A stretch of DNA of 47,243 nucleotides from Aquamicrobium defluvii (GCF_004363725.1 NZ_SNZF01000011.1:92492-139734), one strand, 5' to 3'; positions 1 to 9,924 are shown, counted from the stretch's first letter. The notes: generated by a model from the letters alone, not told the origin. Made by a program: numbers and translations.

Positions 1-98
1 TGATCGTGCCGATCGCCATGGAAGAGCGCCTGCGTTTCGCTATTCGTGAGGGTGGTCGCACCGTCGGCGCCGGCATCGTCGCTGAAATCGTCGAATAA
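1..98 (+). CDS. tuf: Elongation factor Tu, C-terminal fragment (cut by window edge)
   Basis: Only the last 31 codons are present, read from base 3 to the TAA at 96-98. The end [16 protein letters not shown] followed by [13 protein letters not shown] is the conserved tail of EF-Tu domain 3, the GTPase that brings aminoacyl-tRNA to the ribosome. Its place directly before rpsJ is the usual str/S10 junction of Alphaproteobacteria. The GTPase domain lies outside the window, so nothing can be said of its integrity. Confidence 0.96.
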   Translation, partial: IVPIAMEERLRFAIREGGRTVGAGIVAEIVE

Positions 99-117
99 GA
101 ACAAACAATCGATCTGT

Positions 118-139
118 CGCGGGCGGGTAAACGCCCGCG
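118..139 (+). other. Hairpin in the tuf-rpsJ spacer
   Basis: A perfect 8-bp GC stem (CGCGGGCG at 118-125 with CGCCCGCG at 132-139) encloses a 6-base loop. No T run follows, so it is not a typical intrinsic terminator. It may be a processing or stability element, or part of an S10 operon leader; the sequence alone does not decide. Confidence 0.6.
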
Positions 140-164
140 CCGCGCCAGAACAAGGAATAGACGA

Positions 165-473
165 ATGAACGGACAGAATATCCGCATACGCCTGAAAGCG
201 TTCGACCATCGCGTGCTCGATGCTTCGACGCGTGAGATCGTTTCGACGGCCAAGCGCACCGGCGCCAATGTCCGCGGCCCGATCCCGCTGCCGACCCGCA
301 TCGAGAAGTTCACGGTCAACCGCTCGCCGCATGTGGACAAGAAGAGCCGCGAGCAGTTCGAGATGCGCACCCACAAGCGTCTTCTCGACATCGTGGACCC
401 GACCCCGCAGACGGTCGACGCGCTGATGAAGCTCGATCTGGCCGCAGGTGTGGACGTCGAAATCAAGCTCTGA
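165..473 (+). CDS. rpsJ: 30S ribosomal protein S10
   Basis: This 102-residue protein matches the usual S10 length. The motif [10 protein letters not shown] at about residues 37-46 and [20 protein letters not shown] further on are S10 signatures. S10 sits in the 30S head and, as NusE, also takes part in transcription antitermination in well-studied bacteria. It is the first gene of the S10 operon after the tuf spacer, with an AAGGA Shine-Dalgarno just upstream of the ATG. Identification is secure. Confidence 0.98.
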   Translation: MNGQNIRIRLKAFDHRVLDASTREIVSTAKRTGANVRGPIPLPTRIEKFTVNRSPHVDKKSREQFEMRTHKRLLDIVDPTPQTVDALMKLDLAAGVDVEIKL

Positions 474-531
474 GAGCTGAAACATGAGCTCCCTGGGGCC
501 ACCCGGAGCTCCTCTGAAGGAAAATGAACCG

Positions 532-1257
532 ATGCGTTCAGGTGTAATTGCACAGAAGCTGGGAATGACCCGCATCTACAACGATGCCGGCGAGCATGTC
601 CCCGTTACGGTTCTCCGCATGGAGAACTGCCAGGTCGTCGCACAGCGTACGCAGGAAAAGAACGGCTACACGGCCGTTCAGCTCGGCGTCGGGCTTGCCA
701 AGGTCAAGAACACGTCGAAGGCTATGCGCGGCCATTTCGCCGCCGCTTCCGTGGAGCCCAAGGCCCGGCTGGCCGAGTTCCGCGTCTCCGACGACAACCT
801 GCTCGACATCGGTGTCGAGATCACTGCCGATCACTTCGTTCCCGGCCAGAAGGTCGACGTGACCGGCACCTCGACCGGTAAGGGTTTTCAGGGCGTCATG
901 AAGCGCCATAACTTCGGTGGCGGTCGTGCCACGCACGGTAACTCCGTGTCGCACCGTTCGCACGGCTCGACCGGTCAGCGCCAGGACCCCGGCAAGGTGT
1001 TCAAGGGCAAGAAGATGGCCGGCCACATGGGTGCCACCCGCGTCACCACGCAGAATGTCGAGGTTGTTTCGACCGACGTCGAGCGTGGCCTTATCCTGAT
1101 CCGCGGCGCCGTTCCCGGCACCAAGGGCGCCTGGATACTGGTGCGCGACGCCGTGAAGGCGGCTCTGCCCGAGAACGCTCCGAAGCCGGCCGCTTTCCGC
1201 GCCGCTGCCAAGGCTGCTGAAAAGAACGAAGCTCCGGCCAATGAGGGAGCGGAATAA
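532..1257 (+). CDS. rplC: 50S ribosomal protein L3
   Basis: L3 is an early-assembling 50S protein whose loop reaches toward the peptidyl transferase centre. The start is the ATG at 532 ([18 protein letters not shown]), which has GAAGGA upstream; a longer open frame from 484 adds 16 residues unlike L3. The product is 241 residues. The central [20 protein letters not shown] block is diagnostic, and Gln149 corresponds to the glutamine methylated by PrmB in E. coli. A short Ala/Glu/Lys-rich tail extends past the usual end. Its stop overlaps the rplD start (TAATG), suggesting translational coupling. Confidence 0.98.
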   Translation: MRSGVIAQKLGMTRIYNDAGEHVPVTVLRMENCQVVAQRTQEKNGYTAVQLGVGLAKVKNTSKAMRGHFAAASVEPKARLAEFRVSDDNLLDIGVEITADHFVPGQKVDVTGTSTGKGFQGVMKRHNFGGGRATHGNSVSHRSHGSTGQRQDPGKVFKGKKMAGHMGATRVTTQNVEVVSTDVERGLILIRGAVPGTKGAWILVRDAVKAALPENAPKPAAFRAAAKAAEKNEAPANEGAE

Positions 1258-1877
1258 TGGACATCAACATCAAAACGCTCGCCGGCAAGGACGCCGGCAA
1301 GGTCGAACTCTCCGACGAGATTTTCGGTCTTGACCCGCGCGAAGACATCCTCCAGCGCGTCGTGCGCTGGCAGCTTGCCAAGAAGCAGCAGGGCACCCAT
1401 CAGGCCAAGGGCCGTGCGGACATCGCGCGCACCGGCGCCAAGATGTACAAGCAGAAGGGTACGGGCCGCGCCCGCCACCATTCGGCCCGGGCTCCCCAGT
1501 TCCGCGGCGGTGGCAAGGCCCATGGTCCGGTTGCCCGCAGCCATGAGCACGACCTGCCCAAGAAGGTCCGCGCGCTCGGCCTCAAGCATGCCCTGTCCGC
1601 CAAGGCAAAGGCATCGTCCATCATCGTCATCGACGAGCTGAAGCTTGAAGAGGCGAAGACGAAGTCGCTGATCGCCAATCTGAAGTCGCTGGGCCTGACT
1701 AACGCGCTGGTCATTGGCGGTGCGGAGCTGGATGCCAACTTCAAGCTGGCGGCCACCAACATTCCGAACATCGACGTGCTGCCGGTTCAGGGCATCAACG
1801 TCTACGACATTCTGCGCCGCGGCACGCTGGTCCTTTCGAAGGCCGCCGTCGAGGCTCTCGAGGAGCGCTTCAAATGA
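1257..1877 (+). CDS. rplD: 50S ribosomal protein L4
   Basis: L4 is a 206-residue 50S protein that lines the exit tunnel. The conserved loop [19 protein letters not shown] (about residues 67-85) is the tunnel extension. In E. coli L4 represses its own S10 operon through the leader; whether that holds here is not known. The ATG overlaps the rplC stop by one base and the TGA overlaps the rplW ATG (ATGA at 1874-1877), so the three genes are probably coupled. Confidence 0.98.
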   Translation: MDINIKTLAGKDAGKVELSDEIFGLDPREDILQRVVRWQLAKKQQGTHQAKGRADIARTGAKMYKQKGTGRARHHSARAPQFRGGGKAHGPVARSHEHDLPKKVRALGLKHALSAKAKASSIIVIDELKLEEAKTKSLIANLKSLGLTNALVIGGAELDANFKLAATNIPNIDVLPVQGINVYDILRRGTLVLSKAAVEALEERFK

Positions 1878-2167
1878 CCGACCTTCGTCATTACGATGTG
1901 ATCGTCTCGCCGGCGATCACCGAAAAGTCGACCATCGCTTCCGAGCAGAACCAGGTCGTGTTCAACGTGGCCAAGAAGGCGACGAAGCCGGAAATCAAGG
2001 CTGCTGTCGAGGCGCTGTTCGGCGTCAAGGTTTCGGCCGTGAACACACTTGTCCGCAAGGGCAAGGTCAAGCGCTTCCGCGGCACGATCGGTCGCCAGGG
2101 TGATGTCAAGAAGGCGGTCGTGACGCTGGTCGACGGTCACTCCATCGACGTCGCGACGGGCCTGTGA
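1874..2167 (+). CDS. rplW: 50S ribosomal protein L23
   Basis: L23 (97 residues) binds 23S rRNA at the tunnel exit and is the docking site for trigger factor and SRP. The start [18 protein letters not shown] and the basic [19 protein letters not shown] segment are typical. It overlaps rplD by four bases and lies 22 bases before rplB, inside the S10 operon order. Confidence 0.97.
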   Translation: MTDLRHYDVIVSPAITEKSTIASEQNQVVFNVAKKATKPEIKAAVEALFGVKVSAVNTLVRKGKVKRFRGTIGRQGDVKKAVVTLVDGHSIDVATGL

Positions 2168-2189
2168 GCGAAGCGGCGAGGACAAGAAA

Positions 2190-3023
2190 ATGGCACTGAA
2201 ACACTATAATCCGATCACGCCGGGCACGCGCCAGCTGGTCATCGTTGACCGCTCCGGCCTTCACAAGGGAAAGCCGGTCAAGGGTCTGACCGAAGGCCTC
2301 ACCAAGTCCGGCGGTCGCAACAATGCCGGCCGTGTTACCGCCCGCTTCATCGGTGGCGGTCACAAGCGCACCTACCGTATCATCGACTTCAAGCGTCGCA
2401 AGCTTGACGTCGTCGGCACGGTCGAGCGTCTGGAATACGATCCGAACCGCACCGCCTTCATCGCCCTGGTGAAGTACGAGGACGGCGAGCTGAACTACAT
2501 CCTGGCCCCGCAGCGTCTCGCTGCCGGCGACAAGGTTGTTGCCGGCGAATCCGTCGACGTCAAGCCGGGCAATGCGATGCCGCTGTCGGCCATGCCGGTC
2601 GGCACCATCGTGCACAACATCGAGCTGAAGCCCGGCAAGGGTGGGCAGATCGCCCGTTCCGCCGGTGCCTATGGCCAGCTCGTCGGCCGCGACCAGGGCA
2701 TGGCGATCCTTCGCCTGAACTCGGGCGAGCAACGCATCGTGCACGGCTCGTGCTTCGCGACCGTCGGTGCTGTCTCCAACCCGGAACACGCCAACATCAA
2801 GGACGGCAAGGCCGGCCGCACGCGCTGGAGGGGCAAGCGTCCCCACAACCGCGGTGTTACGATGAACCCTGTCGACCACCCCCACGGTGGTGGTGAGGGC
2901 CGCACATCCGGTGGTCGCCACCCGGTGACCCCGTGGGGCAAGCCCACCAAGGGCAAGAAGACGCGGTCCAACAAGGCGACCGACAAGTTCATCGTGCGCT
3001 CGCGTCATCAGCGCAAGAGCTAA
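2190..3023 (+). CDS. rplB: 50S ribosomal protein L2
   Basis: L2 (277 residues) is needed for subunit association and peptidyl transferase centre assembly. The C-terminal block [18 protein letters not shown] holds the highly conserved histidine region near the peptidyl transferase centre. The OB-fold and SH3-like N-terminal half ([19 protein letters not shown] type sequence) is intact. An AGGACAAGAAA sequence lies before the ATG. It is flanked by rplW and rpsS in the standard order. Confidence 0.98.
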   Translation: MALKHYNPITPGTRQLVIVDRSGLHKGKPVKGLTEGLTKSGGRNNAGRVTARFIGGGHKRTYRIIDFKRRKLDVVGTVERLEYDPNRTAFIALVKYEDGELNYILAPQRLAAGDKVVAGESVDVKPGNAMPLSAMPVGTIVHNIELKPGKGGQIARSAGAYGQLVGRDQGMAILRLNSGEQRIVHGSCFATVGAVSNPEHANIKDGKAGRTRWRGKRPHNRGVTMNPVDHPHGGGEGRTSGGRHPVTPWGKPTKGKKTRSNKATDKFIVRSRHQRKS

Positions 3024-3039
3024 TAAGAGGTAAGCCCCT

Positions 3040-3318
3040 GTGACTCGTTCTGTTTGGAAAGGCCCCTTCATCGACGGCTACCTTCTGAAGAAGGCAGACA
3101 AGGTTCGTGAAGGCGGTCGCAATGAGGTGATCAAGATGTGGAGCCGCCGCTCCACCATCCTGCCGCAGTTCGTCGGCCTCACCTTCGGTGTTTACAATGG
3201 CCAGAAGCATGTTCCCGTTTCGGTGAACGAAGACATGGTCGGCCATAAGTTCGGTGAATTTGCCCCGACCCGTACCTATTACGGTCACGGAGCGGACAAG
3301 AAGGCGAAGAGGAAGTAA
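3040..3318 (+). CDS. rpsS: 30S ribosomal protein S19
   Basis: S19 (92 residues, same as E. coli) forms a complex with S13 in the 30S head. It begins with GTG at 3040 rather than ATG, preceded by an AGAGG Shine-Dalgarno. The opening [19 protein letters not shown] and the later [20 protein letters not shown] are characteristic. It is followed two bases later by rplV. Confidence 0.98.
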   Translation: MTRSVWKGPFIDGYLLKKADKVREGGRNEVIKMWSRRSTILPQFVGLTFGVYNGQKHVPVSVNEDMVGHKFGEFAPTRTYYGHGADKKAKRK

Positions 3319-3320
3319 CG

Positions 3321-3710
3321 ATGGGCAAGGCCAAAGCTCCGCGCAGGCTTGCTGACAACGAGGCGCGCGCCGTCCTGCGCACGATCCGCGTCAGCCCGCA
3401 GAAGCTCAATCTGGTTGCCGCGCTCATCCGTGGCAAGAAGGTTCAGACTGCGCTCAACGATCTGGAATTCTCGCGCAAGCGTATTTCCGAGACGGTGAAG
3501 AAAACACTGGAATCGGCGATCGCAAACGCAGAGAACAACCACGATCTCGACGTTGATTCGCTGATCGTCGCGGAAGCCTACGTCGGCAAGTCGATCATCA
3601 TGAAGCGTTTCCACGCCCGTGGCCGGGGTCGCGCCAGCCGGATCGAAAAGCCGTTTTCGCACCTCACGATCGTCGTTCGTGAAGTGGAAGAGAAAGGGGA
3701 GGCCGCATAA
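3321..3710 (+). CDS. rplV: 50S ribosomal protein L22
   Basis: L22 contacts all 23S rRNA domains, and its beta-hairpin narrows the exit tunnel. The product is 129 residues, about 19 longer than the E. coli protein, with a short N-terminal extension ([14 protein letters not shown]). The C-terminal hairpin region [20 protein letters not shown] is conserved. Its stop overlaps the rpsC start as TAATG. Confidence 0.98.
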   Translation: MGKAKAPRRLADNEARAVLRTIRVSPQKLNLVAALIRGKKVQTALNDLEFSRKRISETVKKTLESAIANAENNHDLDVDSLIVAEAYVGKSIIMKRFHARGRGRASRIEKPFSHLTIVVREVEEKGEAA

Positions 3711-4426
3711 TGGGCCAGAAAATCAATCCGATCGGTCTCCGCCTCGGCATCAACCGGACCTGGGATTCGCGCTGGTACGCGAACACCGGAGAGTACGGCA
3801 AGCTGCTGCACGAGGACCTGAAGATCCGTGAATACCTGGAGAAGGAGCTGAAGCAGGCTGCCATTTCCAAGGTGGTGATCGAGCGTCCGCACAAGAAGTG
3901 CCGCGTGACCATTCACGCCGCCCGTCCGGGCCTCATCATCGGCAAGAAGGGCGCCGACATCGAGAAGCTTCGCAAGAAGCTGACCGAGATGACGCAGTCG
4001 GAGACGCATCTGAACATCGTCGAGGTGCGCAAGCCCGAGACCGACGCAACCCTGGTCGCGCAGTCCATCGCGCAGCAGCTCGAGCGCCGTATCGCGTTCC
4101 GCCGCGCCATGAAGCGCGCCGTCCAGTCGGCCATGCGCCTGGGCGCCGAAGGCATCCGCATCAACTGCTCGGGCCGTCTCGGTGGCGCTGAAATCGCTCG
4201 CATGGAATGGTACCGCGAAGGACGCGTTCCGCTTCACACGCTGCGTGCCGACGTGGACTACGGCACCGCCGAAGCGCAGACCGCCTATGGCATCTGCGGC
4301 GTCAAGGTGTGGGTGTTCAAGGGCGAGATCCTCGAGCATGACCCGATGGCGTCCGAGCGTCGCGCGACCGAAGGCGAGGCCAATACCGGCGATCGTGGCG
4401 GCCAGCGTCGTCGCGAAAACGCCTGA
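3710..4426 (+). CDS. rpsC: 30S ribosomal protein S3
   Basis: S3 (238 residues) lines the mRNA entry channel. The start [13 protein letters not shown] is diagnostic. A KH RNA-binding domain is visible around [16 protein letters not shown] (about residues 76-91). The C-terminal domain carries [20 protein letters not shown]. The tail [18 protein letters not shown] is a typical disordered end. It is coupled to rplV by a one-base overlap. Confidence 0.98.
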   Translation: MGQKINPIGLRLGINRTWDSRWYANTGEYGKLLHEDLKIREYLEKELKQAAISKVVIERPHKKCRVTIHAARPGLIIGKKGADIEKLRKKLTEMTQSETHLNIVEVRKPETDATLVAQSIAQQLERRIAFRRAMKRAVQSAMRLGAEGIRINCSGRLGGAEIARMEWYREGRVPLHTLRADVDYGTAEAQTAYGICGVKVWVFKGEILEHDPMASERRATEGEANTGDRGGQRRRENA

Positions 4427-4451
4427 TAATTGAGAATTTGGAGCAAGTAAG

Positions 4452-4865
4452 ATGCTGCAGCCAAAGCGCACAAAGTTCCGCAAGCAGTTCAAGGGCCGTA
4501 TCCACGGCACCGCCAAGGGCGGCACCGATCTGAATTTCGGTGGTTTCGGACTGAAGGCGCTGGAGCCGAACCGCGTCACCGCGCGTGAGATCGAGGCGGC
4601 CCGCCGTGCGATCACCCGTGAAATGAAGCGCGCCGGCCGCGTGTGGATCCGTATTTTCCCGGATCTGCCCGTGACGAGCAAGCCCACCGAAGTCCGCATG
4701 GGCAAGGGCAAGGGCTCGGTCGACTACTGGGCGGCACGGGTGAAGCCCGGCCGCATCATGTTCGAGATCGACGGCGTTCCGGAAGATGTCGCGCGTGAGG
4801 CGCTGCGTCTGGGTGCGGCCAAGCTTTCGGTGCGCACGCGTTTCGTGCAGCGCATTGCTGAATAA
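4452..4865 (+). CDS. rplP: 50S ribosomal protein L16
   Basis: L16 (137 residues) contacts the A-site tRNA elbow region and organises the 50S tRNA-binding sites. The opening [19 protein letters not shown] and the block [20 protein letters not shown] are conserved. It lies 25 bases after rpsC and 12 before rpmC. Confidence 0.98.
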   Translation: MLQPKRTKFRKQFKGRIHGTAKGGTDLNFGGFGLKALEPNRVTAREIEAARRAITREMKRAGRVWIRIFPDLPVTSKPTEVRMGKGKGSVDYWAARVKPGRIMFEIDGVPEDVAREALRLGAAKLSVRTRFVQRIAE

Positions 4866-4877
4866 GGAAGAGCAGAG

Positions 4878-5078
4878 ATGAAAGCTTCAGATATCCGCTC
4901 GAAGACGCAGGATCAGCTCTCTGACGAACTGGCTTCCCTGAAGAAGGAGCAGTTCAACCTGCGCTTCCAGAAGGCCACCGGCCAGCTTGAGAAGACCGCC
5001 CGCGTAAAGCAGGTCCGCAAGGACATCGCTCGCATCAAGACCATCGCCGCGGAAAAAGCCGCGGCCAAGAAGGCATAA
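4878..5078 (+). CDS. rpmC: 50S ribosomal protein L29
   Basis: L29 is a small two-helix protein (66 residues) near the tunnel exit. The central [21 protein letters not shown] is the L29 signature and [11 protein letters not shown] the second helix. A lysine/alanine-rich tail ends the protein. It starts 12 bases after rplP, with a GGAAGAGCAGAG region upstream. Confidence 0.97.
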   Translation: MKASDIRSKTQDQLSDELASLKKEQFNLRFQKATGQLEKTARVKQVRKDIARIKTIAAEKAAAKKA

Positions 5079-5088
5079 GGAAAAAACC

Positions 5089-5328
5089 ATGCCGAAGCGT
5101 ATTCTGCAGGGCGTCGTCGTCAGCGACAAGAATGACAAGACCGTCGTCGTGAAGGTGGAGCGCCGCTTCACCCATCCGGTGATGAAGAAGGTCGTGCGCA
5201 TGTCGAAGAAGTACAAGGCGCATGATGAGAACAACGTCCACAAGGTTGGCGATACCGTCCTGATTCAGGAATCGGCGCCGATCTCCAAGGATAAGCGCTG
5301 GGTCGTCGTGGCCCAGGACCAGGCTTGA
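5089..5328 (+). CDS. rpsQ: 30S ribosomal protein S17
   Basis: S17 (79 residues) is an early-binding 30S OB-fold protein. It opens [20 protein letters not shown], and the central [23 protein letters not shown] is typical. It is the last gene of the S10 operon as known in other bacteria; a 77-base spacer with a hairpin follows before rplN. Confidence 0.98.
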   Translation: MPKRILQGVVVSDKNDKTVVVKVERRFTHPVMKKVVRMSKKYKAHDENNVHKVGDTVLIQESAPISKDKRWVVVAQDQA

Positions 5329-5358
5329 TTGGGCGTTTAGCGAATTTTGGACAGACCG

Positions 5359-5379
5359 GGGAGGGGCAGGGCCTCTCCC
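5359..5379 (+). other. Hairpin in the rpsQ-rplN spacer (S10/spc boundary)
   Basis: GGGAGGGGC (5359-5367) pairs with GCCTCTCCC (5371-5379), nine pairs including one G-U, around a 3-base AGG loop. No T run follows, so it is unlikely to be a strong terminator. It sits at the classical boundary between the S10 and spc operons and could be a processing or regulatory site. Confidence 0.5.
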
Positions 5380-5405
5380 AATAGAGAAGAAAAAGGCGGC
5401 CAGTC

Positions 5406-5774
5406 ATGATTCAGATGCAAACAAACCTCGACGTGGCGGATAACTCCGGCGCCCGTCGTGTCATGTGCATCAAGGTGCTGGGCGGTTCGAAGCGGAAGTA
5501 CGCCTCCGTGGGCGACATCATCGTGGTGTCGATCAAGGAAGCCATTCCGCGCGGCCGCGTTAAGAAGGGCGATGTGATGAAGGCGGTCGTGGTTCGCACG
5601 GCCAAGGACATCCGCCGTCCCGACGGCAGCGTGATCCGGTTCGACAAGAACGCAGCGGTTCTGGTCGACAACAAGAAAGAGCCGGTCGGCACGCGTATCT
5701 TCGGGCCGGTTCCGCGCGAGCTTCGCGCGAAGAACCACATGAAGATCATTTCGCTTGCGCCTGAAGTGCTGTAA
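5406..5774 (+). CDS. rplN: 50S ribosomal protein L14
   Basis: L14 (122 residues, the standard length) forms intersubunit bridges and binds the silencing factor RsfS in other bacteria. The start [21 protein letters not shown] and the [10 protein letters not shown] end are diagnostic. It opens the spc operon. An AAGGCGGCC sequence precedes the ATG. Confidence 0.98.
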   Translation: MIQMQTNLDVADNSGARRVMCIKVLGGSKRKYASVGDIIVVSIKEAIPRGRVKKGDVMKAVVVRTAKDIRRPDGSVIRFDKNAAVLVDNKKEPVGTRIFGPVPRELRAKNHMKIISLAPEVL

Positions 5775-5786
5775 GGAGCCGCAACC

Positions 5787-6101
5787 ATGCAGAAGATCCG
5801 TAAAGGCGACAAGGTTGTCGTTCTGGCCGGCAAGGACAAGGGCCGCTCCGGCGAGGTCCTCTCCGTACAGCCGAAGGAAGACACCGCCATCGTGCGTGGC
5901 GTGAACCTCATCCGCCGCCACCAGAGGCAGACCCAGTCTCAGGAAGGCGGCATCATCACCAAAGAGGCGCCGATTCATCTGTCGAATCTCGCGCTGGCCG
6001 ATCCCAAGGATGGCAAGCCGACCCGCGTTGGCTTCCGCGTCGAGCAGGACGGCAAGAAAGTGCGCTTCGCCAAGCGCTCGGGAGAAACGATCAATGGCTA
6101 A
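5787..6101 (+). CDS. rplX: 50S ribosomal protein L24
   Basis: L24 (104 residues) initiates 50S assembly. A KOW motif is visible in [20 protein letters not shown] at residues 3-22. The middle carries [19 protein letters not shown], typical for the family. Its 3' end overlaps rplE by eight bases. Confidence 0.98.
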   Translation: MQKIRKGDKVVVLAGKDKGRSGEVLSVQPKEDTAIVRGVNLIRRHQRQTQSQEGGIITKEAPIHLSNLALADPKDGKPTRVGFRVEQDGKKVRFAKRSGETING

Positions 6102-6666
6102 GGCAGCACAGGCAGAAGCCAAGAACACGCCGCGCCTGAAGAAGGTCTACAACGAGACCATCCGCAAGTCGCTTCAGGACCAGTTCAACTACTCGAACGA
6201 AATGCAGGTTCCGCGCATCGAGAAGATCGTGCTGAACATGGGCGTCGGCGAAGCGACTGCGGATTCCAAGAAGCCCTCCGTCGCTGCCGAGGATCTTGCG
6301 CTCATCACCGGCCAGAAGGCTGTCGTGACCCGCGCGCGCAAGTCGATCGCCGGCTTCAAGGTTCGCGAAAACATGCCGATCGGCGCGAAGGTTACCCTCC
6401 GCAATGAGAAGATGTATGAGTTCCTGGATCGTCTCGTGAACATCGCGCTTCCGCGCGTTCGCGACTTCCGCGGCCTCAACCCGAAGAGCTTTGACGGCCG
6501 TGGCAACTATGCCATGGGCCTCAAGGAGCACATCGTGTTCCCCGAGATCAACTACGACAAGGTTGATCAGATGTGGGGCATGGACATCATCGTTTGTACG
6601 ACTGCGAAGACGGACGACGAAGCCCGGGCACTGCTCAAGGCTTTCAACTTCCCCTTCCGCCAGTAA
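6094..6666 (+). CDS. rplE: 50S ribosomal protein L5
   Basis: L5 (190 residues) is part of the 5S rRNA particle and contacts the P-site tRNA. The start is the ATG at 6094 ([17 protein letters not shown]), overlapping rplX by eight bases; the longer frame from 6010 is rplX sequence in another frame. Key segments are [15 protein letters not shown] and [18 protein letters not shown]. It is about ten residues longer at the N terminus than E. coli L5. Confidence 0.97.
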   Translation: MAKAAQAEAKNTPRLKKVYNETIRKSLQDQFNYSNEMQVPRIEKIVLNMGVGEATADSKKPSVAAEDLALITGQKAVVTRARKSIAGFKVRENMPIGAKVTLRNEKMYEFLDRLVNIALPRVRDFRGLNPKSFDGRGNYAMGLKEHIVFPEINYDKVDQMWGMDIIVCTTAKTDDEARALLKAFNFPFRQ

Positions 6667-6692
6667 CGGCAGCGAGCAAAGGAAAATCTGAA

Positions 6693-6998
6693 ATGGCAAA
6701 GACCAGCTCAGTCGAGAAGAATAACAGGCGCCGTAAGCTTGTCGACCAGTACGCAGCCAGGCGTAAGGCGCTGAAGGACATCGTGATGGACCAGTCGCTG
6801 CCGCTTGAGGAGCGCTTCCGCGCCCAGCTCAAGCTGTCGGCCCTGCCGCGCAATTCGGCGAAGGTCCGTATCCGCAACCGTTGCGAAGTCACCGGCCGCC
6901 CGCGCGCCTTCTATCGCAAGCTTAAGCTTTCGCGTGTCGCGCTGCGCGATCTGGGCAACACGGGCAAGATCCCGGGCCTGGTCAAGTCGAGCTGGTAA
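6693..6998 (+). CDS. rpsN: 30S ribosomal protein S14 (zinc-free long form)
   Basis: S14 has 101 residues, the long form. Where short S14 has CxxC zinc pairs, this one has [19 protein letters not shown], with a single cysteine, so it is the zinc-independent type. The start is the ATG at 6693 ([16 protein letters not shown]), preceded by AAAGGAAAATCTGA; the upstream open frame belongs to rplE sequence. S14 helps assemble the 30S head. Confidence 0.97.
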   Translation: MAKTSSVEKNNRRRKLVDQYAARRKALKDIVMDQSLPLEERFRAQLKLSALPRNSAKVRIRNRCEVTGRPRAFYRKLKLSRVALRDLGNTGKIPGLVKSSW

Positions 6999-7010
6999 GG
7001 AGTAGACGAG

Positions 7011-7409
7011 ATGTCCCTGAGCGATCCTCTCGGCGATATGCTGACCCGTATCCGTAACGCCTACGGCCGCAAGAAGAACAGCGTTTCGACGCCGGCTTCT
7101 CGCCTCCGCGCCCGCGTCCTCGACGTGCTGAAGGCGGAAGGCTACATTCGCGACTACAGCCAGACCGACTTCGGCAACGGCAAGTCCGAGCTCGAGATCG
7201 AGCTGAAGTATTTCGATGGCAGCCCGGTTGTGCGCGAGATTTCGCGCGTTTCGAAGCCCGGCCGCCGCGTCTATGTTTCGGCGAAGTCGATCCCGCAGGT
7301 TGCCAACGGCCTTGGCATCGCCATTCTTTCGACGCCCAAGGGCGTTATGGCCGATCACGAGGCCCGTGAGCAGAATGTCGGCGGGGAAGTTCTCTGCCAG
7401 GTCTTCTGA
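7011..7409 (+). CDS. rpsH: 30S ribosomal protein S8
   Basis: S8 (132 residues) binds the central domain of 16S rRNA. It opens [20 protein letters not shown], and its C-terminal end [22 protein letters not shown] is conserved. In E. coli S8 represses the spc operon by binding near rplE; I did not verify such a site here. AAGGAGTAGACGAG precedes the ATG. An 86-base spacer follows before rplF. Confidence 0.98.
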   Translation: MSLSDPLGDMLTRIRNAYGRKKNSVSTPASRLRARVLDVLKAEGYIRDYSQTDFGNGKSELEIELKYFDGSPVVREISRVSKPGRRVYVSAKSIPQVANGLGIAILSTPKGVMADHEAREQNVGGEVLCQVF

Positions 7410-7495
7410 TCCCGTAACCGTTCCGATAGGAATTGCCGGTGAGACACGGTTCTCCCGACGAGACCTGAAACAATAAGAGTGACGAGGACAACACC

Positions 7496-8029
7496 ATGTC
7501 TCGTATTGGTAAGAAGCCCCTGTCCGTACCGCAGGGCGTCACCGCGACCATCGATGGTCAGACCGTGACGGCGAAGGGTCCGAAGGGCGAACTGAAGTTC
7601 GTCGTCAACGACGAGGTTCTGGTCAAGCTTGAGAATGGCGAGATCAGCGTCGAGCCGCGCGACGGGTCCAAGGACGCGCGTTCGAAGTGGGGCATGTCCC
7701 GCTCGCAGATCGAGAACATCCTGGTGGGCGTCAAGGACGGCTTCGAGCGCAAGCTCGAAATCCAGGGCGTCGGTTATCGTGCCGCCATGCAGGGCAGGAA
7801 CATCCAGCTTTCGCTGGGCTTCAGCCATGAGGTGGTCTACGAGGCCCCCGAGGGCATCACGCTTGCCTGCCCGAAGCCGACCGAGATCAGCATCACCGGC
7901 ATCGACAAGCAGAAGGTTGGCCAGGTTGCCGCCGAGATCCGCGAATATCGCCAGCCGGAGCCCTACAAGGGCAAGGGTGTGCGCTACGCGGGCGAAAAGG
8001 TCTTCCGCAAGGAAGGCAAGAAGAAGTAA
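7496..8029 (+). CDS. rplF: 50S ribosomal protein L6
   Basis: L6 (177 residues) lies near the sarcin-ricin loop and factor-binding site. The opening [14 protein letters not shown] and the C-terminal [20 protein letters not shown] are diagnostic. ACGAGGACAACACC precedes the ATG. It follows an 86-base spacer after rpsH in which I see no convincing structure. Confidence 0.98.
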   Translation: MSRIGKKPLSVPQGVTATIDGQTVTAKGPKGELKFVVNDEVLVKLENGEISVEPRDGSKDARSKWGMSRSQIENILVGVKDGFERKLEIQGVGYRAAMQGRNIQLSLGFSHEVVYEAPEGITLACPKPTEISITGIDKQKVGQVAAEIREYRQPEPYKGKGVRYAGEKVFRKEGKKK

Positions 8030-8113
8030 TAACGTCAACGCCACGGGAAGATGCCGCGGGAGACATGGTCTACCGCACAGGGTATCTCCCGTTTTACAAG
8101 GCAGGAAATACCA

Positions 8114-8473
8114 ATGGCTTCCAAGGAATCCACCCAGCGCCGCGCGGCGCGCGTTCGCCGCCAGCTCAAGGCCGTCTCCAACGGGCGTCCGCGCCTTTCG
8201 GTTCATCGCACTTCCAAGAACATCTATGTTCAGGTGATCGATGACGCGCAGGGCCGCACGCTGGCCGCTGCCTCGACCCTTGAAAAGGAATTCAGGGCTT
8301 CGAAGAAGACGGGCGCCGACACCGCTGCTGCCGCTGAAGTCGGCAAGCTGATCGCCGAGCGCGCCGTCAAGGCCGGCGTCAAGGAAGTGGTGTTCGACCG
8401 CGGCGCCTACATCTACCACGGCCGCATCAAGGCTCTGGCTGAGGCTGCCCGCGAGGGTGGACTGAGCTTCTAG
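8114..8473 (+). CDS. rplR: 50S ribosomal protein L18
   Basis: L18 (119 residues) binds 5S rRNA. The start is the ATG at 8114 ([19 protein letters not shown]) with GGCAGGAAATACCA upstream; the frame continues back to 8051 but the extra 21 residues are unlike L18. The middle [20 protein letters not shown] and the end [23 protein letters not shown] are typical. The 84-base spacer before it contains a weak T-tailed inverted repeat (8057-8095). Confidence 0.97.
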   Translation: MASKESTQRRAARVRRQLKAVSNGRPRLSVHRTSKNIYVQVIDDAQGRTLAAASTLEKEFRASKKTGADTAAAAEVGKLIAERAVKAGVKEVVFDRGAYIYHGRIKALAEAAREGGLSF

Positions 8474-8498
8474 GACGTTTCGGGAGAAGTCGGCGACA

Positions 8499-8517
8499 AA
8501 AAAGTTGCTGACTTTTT
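8499..8517 (+). other. AT-rich hairpin after rplR
   Basis: AAAAAGT (8499-8505) and ACTTTTT (8511-8517) form a 7-bp stem around a 5-base loop, 26 bases after the rplR stop. The stem is AT-rich, so it is probably too weak to be a strong terminator. It is the first of two hairpins in the unusually long 149-base rplR-rpsE spacer. Confidence 0.45.
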
Positions 8518-8552
8518 CGCTCGGATCGTTCACAGGAGACGTGAATTTCGCC

Positions 8553-8580
8553 GCCGGCATCCCAGAACAGGGCTGCCGGC
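8553..8580 (+). other. GC-rich hairpin before rpsE
   Basis: GCCGGCA (8553-8559) pairs with TGCCGGC (8574-8580), and inside it CCC (8561-8563) pairs with GGG (8570-8572) around AGAACA, with one mismatched base on each side. There is no T run. It ends 42 bases before the rpsE start, so it could act as a processing, stability or autoregulatory element. Confidence 0.55.
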
Positions 8581-8622
8581 ATTCAGCAATCCGTGCTTCC
8601 GGAAAAAAACAAGGATCAGGAT

Positions 8623-9192
8623 ATGGCACAGGAACGTAGGGAAGGCGGCCGCGATCGCAATCGTGACCGCGAAGAGCGCGACGACGGCATTGTCGACAAG
8701 CTCGTTCATATCAATCGCGTCGCCAAGGTGGTGAAGGGCGGCCGTCGCTTCGGTTTCGCCGCGCTCGTCGTCGTCGGCGACCAGAAGGGCCGCGTCGGCT
8801 TCGGCCACGGCAAGGCGCGCGAAGTGCCGGAAGCCATTCGCAAGGCTACCGAGTCCGCCAAGCGCGACATGATCTTCGTGCCGCTGCGTTCGGGCCGCAC
8901 CCTCCATCACGACGTGGAAGGCCGTCATGGCGCCGGCCGCGTTCTGCTGCGCACCGCCAAGCAGGGTACCGGCATCATCGCCGGCGGTCCGATGCGCGCT
9001 GTGTTCGAGACGCTCGGCATGCATGACGTCGTCGCCAAGTCGATGGGCTCGTCGAATCCGTACAACATGATCCGCGCCACGTTCGATGCGCTCAAGAAGC
9101 AGATGCATCCCAAGGACGTGGCCGCCGCTCGTGGCATCAAGTACTCGACCCTCCAGGCTCGTCGCGGCACTGCCGTGGCTGCCGAGGAATAG
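8623..9192 (+). CDS. rpsE: 30S ribosomal protein S5
   Basis: S5 (189 residues) acts in decoding accuracy and mRNA unwinding. The start is the ATG at 8623 ([15 protein letters not shown]) with AAGGATCAGGAT upstream; a GTG at 8593 would add ten unlikely residues. The N-terminal Arg/Asp/Glu stretch is common in Alphaproteobacteria. The RNA-binding core [18 protein letters not shown] and the later [16 protein letters not shown] are conserved. Confidence 0.97.
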   Translation: MAQERREGGRDRNRDREERDDGIVDKLVHINRVAKVVKGGRRFGFAALVVVGDQKGRVGFGHGKAREVPEAIRKATESAKRDMIFVPLRSGRTLHHDVEGRHGAGRVLLRTAKQGTGIIAGGPMRAVFETLGMHDVVAKSMGSSNPYNMIRATFDALKKQMHPKDVAAARGIKYSTLQARRGTAVAAEE

Positions 9193-9217
9193 TCGGCGCT
9201 GACGAGGGACCATCATC

Positions 9218-9415
9218 ATGGCAAAGAAAGCTACCAAGACCATCACCGTTGAGCAGATCGGCTCGCCGATCCGCCGTCCGAAGGAACAGCGCGCGACGCT
9301 GGTCGGCCTCGGCCTCAACAAGATGCACAAGCAGCGTACGCTGGAAGATACGCCTTCCGTGCGCGGCATGATCGCTTCCGTCTCGCATCTCGTCCGCATT
9401 GTGGACGAGGGCTGA
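9218..9415 (+). CDS. rpmD: 50S ribosomal protein L30
   Basis: L30 (65 residues) is a small 50S protein. The sequence [20 protein letters not shown] followed by [19 protein letters not shown] is the L30 signature. GACGAGGGACCATCATC precedes the ATG. It lies between rpsE and rplO, as in most bacteria that keep L30. Confidence 0.97.
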   Translation: MAKKATKTITVEQIGSPIRRPKEQRATLVGLGLNKMHKQRTLEDTPSVRGMIASVSHLVRIVDEG

Positions 9416-9437
9416 GCGACAGCGCAGGAGACTGGAC

Positions 9438-9911
9438 ATGAAACTCAACGAACTGCGTGATAACGAAGGCGCAACGCCCTCGAAGAAGCGCGTGGGCCGT
9501 GGTATCGGCTCGGGCCTCGGCAAGACCGGCGGCCGCGGCGTGAAGGGTCAGAAGTCGCGTTCCGGCGTGGCCATCAATGGCTTCGAAGGCGGCCAGATGC
9601 CGCTTTACCGTCGCCTGCCCAAGCGCGGCTTCAAGAATATCTTCGCCAAGAGCTTTAATGCCGTGTCGCTCGCCCGCATCCAGGCGGCGATCGATGCCAA
9701 GAAGCTCGACTCCAAGGAGACCGTGACGGTCGAGACGCTGGTCAAGGCCGGTATCGTGCGTCGCCCCAAGGACGGTGTCCGCATTCTGTCCGACGGCGAA
9801 CTGAAGGCGAAAGTGTCCTTCGACGTTGCCGGAGCTTCCAAGGCTGCGATCGAGAAGATCGAGAAGGCCGGCGGCTCCGTCAAGCTGCCCGAAGCTGCGG
9901 CAGCGGAATAA
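9438..9911 (+). CDS. rplO: 50S ribosomal protein L15
   Basis: L15 (157 residues) is a late-assembly 50S protein. The start is the ATG at 9438 ([20 protein letters not shown]) with GCAGGAGACTGGAC upstream; the frame open from 9399 overlaps rpmD. The glycine-rich N-terminal arm [20 protein letters not shown] and [18 protein letters not shown] are diagnostic. A GC hairpin follows before secY. Confidence 0.98.
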   Translation: MKLNELRDNEGATPSKKRVGRGIGSGLGKTGGRGVKGQKSRSGVAINGFEGGQMPLYRRLPKRGFKNIFAKSFNAVSLARIQAAIDAKKLDSKETVTVETLVKAGIVRRPKDGVRILSDGELKAKVSFDVAGASKAAIEKIEKAGGSVKLPEAAAAE

Positions 9912-9924
9912 TACCGGAATAATG

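Noticed and set aside
8057..8095. T-tailed inverted repeat in the rplF-rplR spacer as a terminator
   Set aside because: The 7-bp stem (CGGGAGA with TCTCCCG) has a loop of 21 bases, so it is unlikely to terminate inside a ribosomal protein operon.
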